A stretch of DNA of 64,000 nucleotides from Margaritispora aquatica (Eukaryota; Ascomycota; Leotiomycetes; Helotiales; Discinellaceae), in the NCBI GenBank assembly GCA_007644065.1, contig VJWN01000007.1, positions 1,550,001 to 1,614,000 of the forward strand, read 5' to 3'. Under the pieces are notes generated by a model. It ran no database searches, was not told the DNA's origin, and worked only from the letters and a program-made list of their open reading frames with translations. Positions within the stretch are counted from its first letter, which is position 1. Each line of letters begins with the position of its first letter. Both the position numbers and the translations under genes were made by a program. Below, in pieces: positions 57,368-64,000 of this stretch.

Positions 57368-58540
57368 GCTGTACGGAGGTCAACTAACATGGTGAGCTGC
57401 TCTGTCTATCACCAAGCCAAGCCATTGTCCAATTTGAAAAGTTTGAACCATTCTCTCCCGAACGACGTGCCTCCCAGCCATTTCCCTCCCCCTCATTCTC
57501 CTTCCAAGTCGGCTTTCGGGATATCAATAGTGGCATGTTAGCCACCAACAGACTGGAAGTTGTCATCCGCCTGCCAAGCACCGGTGTGTGCTCTCTTGTG
57601 GGAATAAGCCACACATTCAGCGTTGAATATGGGCCAACTAAGAAACTCGCTCGCTTAACTTCTACTTGCACTGTTTCATTTCAATTGCCTTACTACCTTA
57701 CTACTCAACCCCCATTACTATTAATATTAGGATACACTTCTATCTCAGCATATAGATCTTCGCCTTCTAGTTGATTTCACTCATGTTGACAAGGTCAGAA
57801 GTTTTTCATGCACTACCTTTGAACAAATCAAGTGTTGATCGTCCTCACCCCTCCTCACTTCAACTCTAAGCGATAAGGGCAGGGGTTCCTCCAATCGCTT
57901 TGGATGCCTGTAATAGGAAATTCATCACGAAAAACGAATACGACAGGCTCGGCAGATACGACACCCACATCTCCAGTGATCTTCAAAGCAGACTCCTCAA
58001 GTGGGGTCCTATACGCCAGTACGGGAGGTTGGGGGAATCTCTAACCCCAGAACTCGCTATTCTATGAACCGAAACGATCTGCTGAGAAGCTTAACCATGT
58101 AACGGAATCCAGTCCATCCCCACAGTCTCTACCCCGTCTTGCGGGGTTGTCTCATTAATATGTAACTCACCTTTCTTGGGGCTTGTGGGGACGTTTTCTT
58201 TAATCCTGAAAGGGGTATCCGACGACTGATATCAACCTGGTTTAGATTTATCATGTGATGGACACAAGTTAAAACCATGCAGCCTATCTTCAGCTTTCTC
58301 ATTTTCGTTTCCAAGAACCATTTTTTCTTCACACCGTAGCGGAAGAATCATTGAAAATCGCAACTGATTCAACCGAGCATCATCTTGGGGGGATCATGAA
58401 GTGTCCAAATGACTGTACACTAAAGTGCAAACTTGAGATTAAACCTTTTTCGCCTCCACAACTATGAGGCTAAAATAGGGGTACTATTGTTCTCCGATGG
58501 AGCTCAGTCAGAGATTTCATCATGGTGAGGTCAAAAGATG

Positions 58541-58550
58541 TATAAATATA
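58541..58550 (+). promoter_or_regulatory. TATA box of the PL4 gene
   Basis: TATAAATATA lies 122-131 bases upstream of the ATG at 58672, a plausible core promoter for an inducible secreted enzyme gene. Confidence 0.5.
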
Positions 58551-58671
58551 CATTCAAGCTGCTTAAGTTTCTTACAGAAGCCATCAATTCAGCAAGGCAA
58601 TCTTTCCAGCCTGAGAATCACAACGTTGCTGGTTCCTCCTTCTCTCTGACATCTTTCACACTCGGTTTACA

Positions 58672-60680
58672 ATGTTGTTTCTTATCCCTCTGTTCGCTGC
58701 TCTGTCAGCCCTGTTTCTACCAGGCATGGCAGTGCTTACCACAAGCAACACGACTACGCAATTCATCATGAACAACGATCGCCTCAGAGTAACAGTCGAC
58801 AAAAGCAATGGCCAAATGTCCAAAGTCATTCTCGACGGTCAAGATCTCACGGGTACTGGCAAAGGCCCCTACATTGACTGCACCTGCACGCCTGACGGAT
58901 TCTGGGCCCCTGGCGCTGGAACTAAGAAGACCCTCCGCCTGGTCAAAGATATCGACAGCAGCGGTGTTGCCTACGCGGGTGTTATCATGGGCGATACATA
59001 CGTCGCTAGCAACCAAACCATGGAGCAGTTCTGGTTCCTTCGTGATGGCGAGACTGGCCTGCATGTCTTCACTCGAGTCACTTACCACAATGCGTCCAGG
59101 CCAGTGTTAACCGAGCTCACCGAGCTGCGGACTCTTTTCCGTCCCACGACAACCATGTGGTCGCATTTGTATGCCGCTGAAGACAATACGGCACCGAAGC
59201 CAGAGAAGACGCAGACTGCGTACCCAGTGGCTCAGGATGCGACGTGGTATCTTGGAAATATCACTACCGAGAAGTTCGTCCAGCAGTCTAGCAATTTCTT
59301 CACCAAGTACTCATTCCATGATCAATGGCGCAATCACAAAGTCCATGGTATCTATGCAGATGGCAGTGCTAGTAACGATACATATGGAGCTTGGGTGGTG
59401 CATAACACTGTTGATACCTATTATGGAGGTCCTCTGCACTCGGATATCATGGTTGATGGTATTTTGGTAAGTCGACATGATTTTCAATTTCGCCATATAA
59501 CCCTCGCTAACATGTCCCACAGTACAACTACCTCGTAAGTGGCCACCACGGTAATTTCAGACCCAACCTCACCACTGGATTCGAACGTACCTTTGGCCCA
59601 TCCTACTACCACTTCAACAAAAACGGTAGCATGAACGCCCTCGCAGCCGATGCAGCCCAATACGCAGATCCCACCTGGAACGCGGCCTTCTACGACAGCA
59701 TCGCAAAATACGTCCCTAATTACACACCAAGCAGCGAGCGTGTGGATTTCTCCTCATCCATCCAACTCCCCACAGGAGCCAAAAACGCCATCGCCATCCT
59801 CTCCGAAAACGGCCACGATTTCCAGATGAACGTGCAGAATGCCACGTCGCGCCAATACTGGGCTGAGATCGACGAGACGACCGGCAAATTCTCCATCCCG
59901 CGTGTGAAGGTTGGCGTCTATCGTGTTACTGTCTACGCGGATGGGATTTTCGGCCAGTTCACTCACGACGATATTCCCGTGTCTAGCACTGCACGAGCAG
60001 TGAGCTTCAAATGGACGCCTGAGTCTGCCGGTGTGGAGATTTGGCGCATCGGTACACCTGATAAGTCAGCTGGGGAGTACAGACACGGCAATGCGCCTGT
60101 TGCGGACAAGACGTTGCACCCACCTCAATACCGCTCCTATTGGGGACAGTATTATTTCCCTGATGACTTTCCAAATGGTGTGGATTTCAAGGTTGGCACG
60201 AGTGATGTGGCGATGGATTTGAACTATATCCATTGGAGTCGCATTTCGCACAAGGCAAATTACTTCCACACCCTGGAAGAGGACTACACGACCAATGTCT
60301 CAAACTGGACGATCCGATTCGACCTCACTGCTGCACAGCTGTTGAACTTCACAACTGCCACCTTCACTGTTCAGTTAGCAGCCGCTAAAACAGGTACCAA
60401 TACAGTGTGGAAGAATTTGCCGTACACCGTAGCGCTTAACTCCAAGGACGTCGAAACGTGGATCATTCCCGCGATCCGCAGCACAAGCTGTGGCGTTCGT
60501 GAAGCGGTCAGCTGCCATAATTTTGGGAATAAATTCGTCTTCCGCATTAGTCGCTACTTGAAAGTTGGGGAGAATGTCATGGTGTTGAGCTTGCCTGTGG
60601 AGGCGAAGAGTAATGAGACTGCGGTTCTGCCGGAGACCACGTACGTGCAGTATGATGCGCTTCGCTTGGAATTTAAGTAA
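58672..60680 (+). CDS. Rhamnogalacturonan lyase, polysaccharide lyase family 4
   Basis: Secreted enzyme that cleaves the rhamnose-galacturonic acid backbone of rhamnogalacturonan I by beta-elimination. Two exons: 58672-59466 and 59523-60680 (intron 56 nt, phase 0), about 650 residues. A signal peptide (MLFLIPLFAALSALFLPGMA) is followed by the catalytic beta-sandwich (about 25-330; FIMNNDRLRVTVDKSNGQMS, YIDCTCTPDGFWAPG, KVHGIYADGSASNDTYGAWV, YNYLVSGHHGN). A fibronectin-III-like middle domain (about 370-450; GKFSIPRVKVGVYRVTVYAD) and a carbohydrate-binding-like C-terminal domain (about 460-650; YWGQYYFPDDFPNGVDFKVG, then YVQYDALRLEF) complete the family's three-domain plan. Many N-glycosylation sites. 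Full length with no defect. It works on pectin side chains, complementing the neighbouring hemicellulose and cellulose genes. Confidence 0.94.
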
Positions 60681-61410
60681 ATATCTGTTAGATAAGTTGT
60701 GCTTATAAGGTGGTGATGATGGTTTGACGTAGTTAATGGTGTGGAATAATCATGTTCCACCTCTCCCTTCATTTTTTTGCCACTCGCTTAATGTGAAAAC
60801 TCCTACTTAGTGATTTCATTCGTTGTTCACGGCCAAATTCTCTCCTAGGTGGTCGATACTCTTTCCGAATGACTACGGTTCTCTTATCTAGAAGTATGGT
60901 AGAAGTAGCGTATCTTGATTATGTCTCTATACTTCTGTCAGATCCTACTGTGGTGGTCGCGAATTTTGGATTTTACCGCAGCAGAAAGAACTAGATCAAC
61001 AATCAAATCATAAGCTCGGCCGAAATCGTCTTTGTCGAAGACGGAAATATAGCTAAGTAGAGCGTAGAGATGCTGCCTTAGAATATGCTCCAAATTTGTG
61101 CACATTGGAAAAGTGCGCAATGTGTGTGGAGAATTTTGGGTCTCTAATATTGCGATGGTTAGATGTGACTTATTCCTCTCACAGCTTACATTCGCTACAG
61201 TTACTTTGTTTTAAGGCTTTGCCATTGAACCATTGCAAAAATTTGAGTCATTGATTCGTATTGAAAAGCAAATCAAGCTTTCTGTAGATATAACTATATA
61301 CAAAGAATATATCTTGTTTGTTGTTAACCCCCACCAACCGACACGCCACGACTTGACATGAACATGTAATGGTACATACACAAACCCATAGTCCATCAGC
61401 CATGTACCTA
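60681..61410. other. Intergenic region between convergent genes
   Basis: PL4 and GH45 converge here. AT-rich, with no gene or obvious structured RNA. Confidence 0.5.
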
Positions 61411-62721
61411 CTAACAGGTATCATCATAAACAACAACCGTAGGCTTGGCCTTGTGGGTATGAAGCGCCATGTGGTTGTGTACCTTGCTACTCGACTTCAC
61501 CAGAGTCGTCACAGGTTTCTTGGCCGTTGCCGAGCTAACTGCTGGCACGGAAGGCTTGGCAGTAGCGGAGCTGAACTCAGGCAGAGAAGTTTCGACTGGA
61601 GCAGGCTTGTCTGCGACGACTGGAGCGGATGATGAAGCGACTGGCTTGGCCTGGGAAGAAGTCGCTGCTGCTTCGGGTGCGACAACAACGGCTGCCTTAG
61701 ATGCGATGACTGCAGCTGGTGTGCTGCTGCTTGCAGGCACAACGGGTGCGGGGGAGGATGAAGGCTTCACAACAGCTGTGCTAGATGCCACCACCTTGCT
61801 CGAGGAAACGGCTCCGCCAGTGACTGGATCTGGTTTAGGCATGCTTGAATCATCGGCTCGGGTGCAGCCACTCTTTGCAGTAATGGCAGCTGGGCAAGTG
61901 ACTTGCTTGAAGGACACCGTTGGATTGTCGGATCCTGCGAACCAGTCGTATCGCCATTGGCAACCGGCCTTGAGCTTGTCTGGGAAGGTGTCGCATGCTG
62001 AGCGCGAGGATATACCGCCGTATTGGGCTCCCCATCCTGAGGAGGGAGCACCCCACTCTGCAGTACAGCCGTTGAAGATTCCTACTCCGCCTCCTGGCAT
62101 CTGTTGTGTGTTAGTTATTGTTGAGGTTGTTAGGTACATGAGATTGTGTGACTTGAGGCGAGTGAATTAGAGAACGTACACTGATATCGAACTGGTTTCC
62201 AGAGAGATCACCACCCGTGTTCGTCGCTTGAACAATCATCTTCTTGCCCTTGACGTTTCCGCTCGTGAACTCAAGTTCATAGCAAGCACAGCACCAACTG
62301 CTTTCGCTTCCACCCGCGATGTTGACTGCTGCGAAGCCATATGCGAGATCGCTAGTCACCTCCCATGGGGCTTCATTTGAGCACATGTATGCCTTTCCAC
62401 CGCCATCGCATCCATTGACGGCGTTGTAGTCTGTCAGAGGCGAGTCCTTGATGTCGCAGGTTGTGACTGGGTTGGAGCCGGAGAGGAGCGAGGCTTTTCC
62501 TGGCCATGAGCAGGATGGCTTGCAGCAATCCCAATCTGCGGAGTGAGTTAGATAAAGTTTACCATGAAATTACAAAAGCTTCGAAGAGAATTGAGTCTAG
62601 GTCTCAGGAGAAAAAAATGTCGCTTACACCTGGTGGTTGTTCCAGTTCCAGACGCGCCAGCGTTGACCTGCTGAAGGAAGAAAGGCAAAAGAGCCAGGAG
62701 GGTCTTGGTAGAAAGTTGCAT
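61411..62721 (-). CDS. GH45 endoglucanase with low-complexity tail
   Basis: Secreted inverting endo-beta-1,4-glucanase. Three exons: 62721-62628, 62535-62180 and 62100-61411 (introns 92 and 79 nt), about 379 residues. A signal peptide ([20 protein letters not shown], ending near AGA) precedes the catalytic domain (about 28-235). The first splice restores [14 protein letters not shown], which contains the catalytic base Asp; the acid Asp lies in [13 protein letters not shown]. The Cys-rich pattern ([12 protein letters not shown]) and the second splice to [12 protein letters not shown] match the family. After [10 protein letters not shown] the protein becomes a 130-residue A/S/P/V/K-rich tail without a family 1 cellulose-binding module, ending in a His-rich patch ([14 protein letters not shown]) and YDDTC. 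Either the binding module has been lost or the tail anchors the enzyme by other means. Confidence 0.94.
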
Positions 62722-64000
62722 CTTGATAGCTTTCGTAGAGTTGGTCGAAATTGCGTCTTTAAAGCAAAACAAAGTTCAAAGTAGGAACAAAGAAGCAGAT
62801 ATCCAAAAATAACTTGCGCTTGGTCTCTGACCCTAAGAGTATGTAGGTATACAACAAACAGGTTCTGGAAGTAGAATTTCGAGCTCAAAACTAGGAGCGA
62901 GTGCAAGTGCAAAAGAGTGAAAGCAAATAGGCGAGTGAGAGAGCAAGTGTAAGGACTGTAAAGAGCAAAGATTGCTTGAGGAAGGAAAACCTCACTTGAG
63001 GCGACCAAGAGGGGTTTATACCAACATAGAGAAATGAGGTTCTGGCCTGATCCGCTATTAGCTGTTGGAAAGTTGATGCTGACAGCGGCAAAGCCAAAAT
63101 AAGCTCATCTCGAAAAGCTGTATATTTAAAACTCGGTGGCGCCCTTGTTGGCTCGCTTGAGCGGTGCTGACCCCTGAGAAGCACCTGCTCGGTTCCTTCG
63201 GCGAGGATTGGAGATTAGCGGATCCTGGATTTTTAGATTATCCGTTAGGGTCTTTAAAGAGTGGGGGGAAGCTTATTCTGCTGTTGCTTGTCGTTTGTTC
63301 TCTAGAATAAGATTGATTGGTAGAGAAGAAGAAAGATCCATTTTCCATGGTTGAAAGGTAAGGTGCTTGGATATTTGGGCCCCTGAGTAACGCCACTATC
63401 ACATGACTGAGATGAAGAGCTGGAGGGGGTAGTGAATTTAAAAAGCGGCAAGTAAGGACCTACTGTGCCTCCGGGAAGCGGATCAACCTACCATGTCACG
63501 AGTATTTTTATAATGAAAAGCTTGTCTGGCTTGATATTTTCTGTGGGACGAAGTCTTTGACGAAAGAGGGGAATATTCGAAATTATGAGAAAGTTCGATC
63601 CATCTTTGAAAGAATTTTCATCACCTAAACTTTTCATTTTGTTCATTCATTGAAATATGTTCGTGGACGTGTTCTTGAAGCCCAACATATACAATAGCAG
63701 TCTTGGTTCCTGAGCTTACAACATGACGCTGAGGATTTGAAAATAGGTACCATTTCGTTTCCTTTGCATAGCGGCTGCATTTTTTTTGGAAGACTGAGGC
63801 GAGATATGTAGATTTGTAGCAGCGAAGACATAAACACAATGAGAAGCATCCATCGCCATATCTGCCACGCTGAGAACATACTGAGGAGCCATACAACTCT
63901 CTATGTTCTCCTTGCTGTACTGCCGTTTTTGCACCAACTGCATCAAGCATGCTTCTATATCGACTGAAGCTCAGAAAACGCCTGGAATGAATCTCGCCGT
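62722..64000. other. GH45 promoter region and right edge
   Basis: Upstream sequence of GH45. A TATA-like sequence on the minus strand (ggtataaacc, 63013-63022) is about 290 bases upstream of the start, and a GTGGGG-type CreA-like site lies at 63261-63266; both are weak. The minus-strand frames at 63621-63950 show no recognisable features, so no gene is called at the edge. Confidence 0.45.
63013..63022 (-). promoter_or_regulatory. Possible TATA box of the GH45 gene
   Basis: The minus strand reads ggtataaacc about 290 bases upstream of the ATG at 62721. The distance would imply a 5' UTR of about 260 bases, which is acceptable but unproven. Confidence 0.3.

Larger units (their letters stand above)
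57251..58671. other. Divergent promoter region between EGF-protein and PL4 genes
   Basis: The two flanking secreted-protein genes are transcribed away from each other, so this 1.4 kb contains both promoters. TATA-like boxes lie near each start and are listed separately. An open frame at 58129-58332 looks fortuitous. Confidence 0.6.

Noticed and set aside
1..64000. tRNA, rRNA, CRISPR or intact transposon
   Set aside because: Scanning for T-loop-like GTTCGA motifs, terminal repeats and transposase motifs by eye gave nothing convincing; a tRNAscan-SE and repeat-library run would be decisive.

Overview
The window comes from the nuclear genome of a filamentous ascomycete. The genes carry short introns (mostly 44-92 nt) with GT..AG ends and CTAAC- or CTAAT-like branch sites. 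They include fungal markers such as homoaconitase of the alpha-aminoadipate lysine pathway, a C2H2 plus fungal-specific transcription factor, a UapA/UapC-type purine permease, and plant cell wall enzymes (GH45, PL4, GH43). The style of the proteins and the many AGGTAGGT/TACCTACC microsatellites fit Leotiomycetes (Botrytis/Sclerotinia relatives or other Helotiales), but the species cannot be named from sequence alone. All gene models were spliced by eye from reading-frame continuity.

Left part (1-30 kb): after an empty 2 kb comes a long proline/glutamine-rich protein of unknown function (2057-5719, +), then about 6.5 kb with no convincing gene. A C2H2/fungal-specific transcription factor follows on the minus strand (12238-15611). 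Four plus-strand housekeeping genes come next: a SAP30-like Sin3-binding subunit of the histone deacetylase complex (18983-19629), the mitochondrial Hsp40 Mdj1 (20388-22136), the ESCRT-associated protein Bro1 (23469-26594), and the mitochondrial Lon protease Pim1 (27236-30613). Mdj1 and Pim1 act in the same mitochondrial protein quality-control pathway.

Middle (30-50 kb): long intergenic regions full of simple repeats surround an atypical protein kinase with a long acidic tail (34585-37635, +) and a purine (uric acid/xanthine) permease (39799-41714, +). On the minus strand lie homoaconitase (43883-46532) and a striking 906-residue fusion (47167-50059) that joins a tandem array of C2H2-like fingers with unusual C-x7-C spacing to a DEDDh exonuclease. 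This fusion is the most novel gene in the window.

Right part (50-63 kb): a run of carbohydrate genes reads as a plant cell wall utilisation cluster. It contains an MFS sugar transporter (50521-52313, -), an intracellular GH43 beta-xylosidase/arabinofuranosidase (53174-54777, -), a secreted EGF-domain protein with a glycosidase-like body (56045-57250, -), a divergently transcribed PL4 rhamnogalacturonan lyase (58672-60680, +), and a GH45 endoglucanase with a low-complexity tail (61411-62721, -). The likely division of labour is secreted enzymes releasing oligosaccharides, the transporter importing them, and the signal-less GH43 finishing hydrolysis in the cytosol. No tRNA, rRNA, intact transposon or CRISPR array was recognised.
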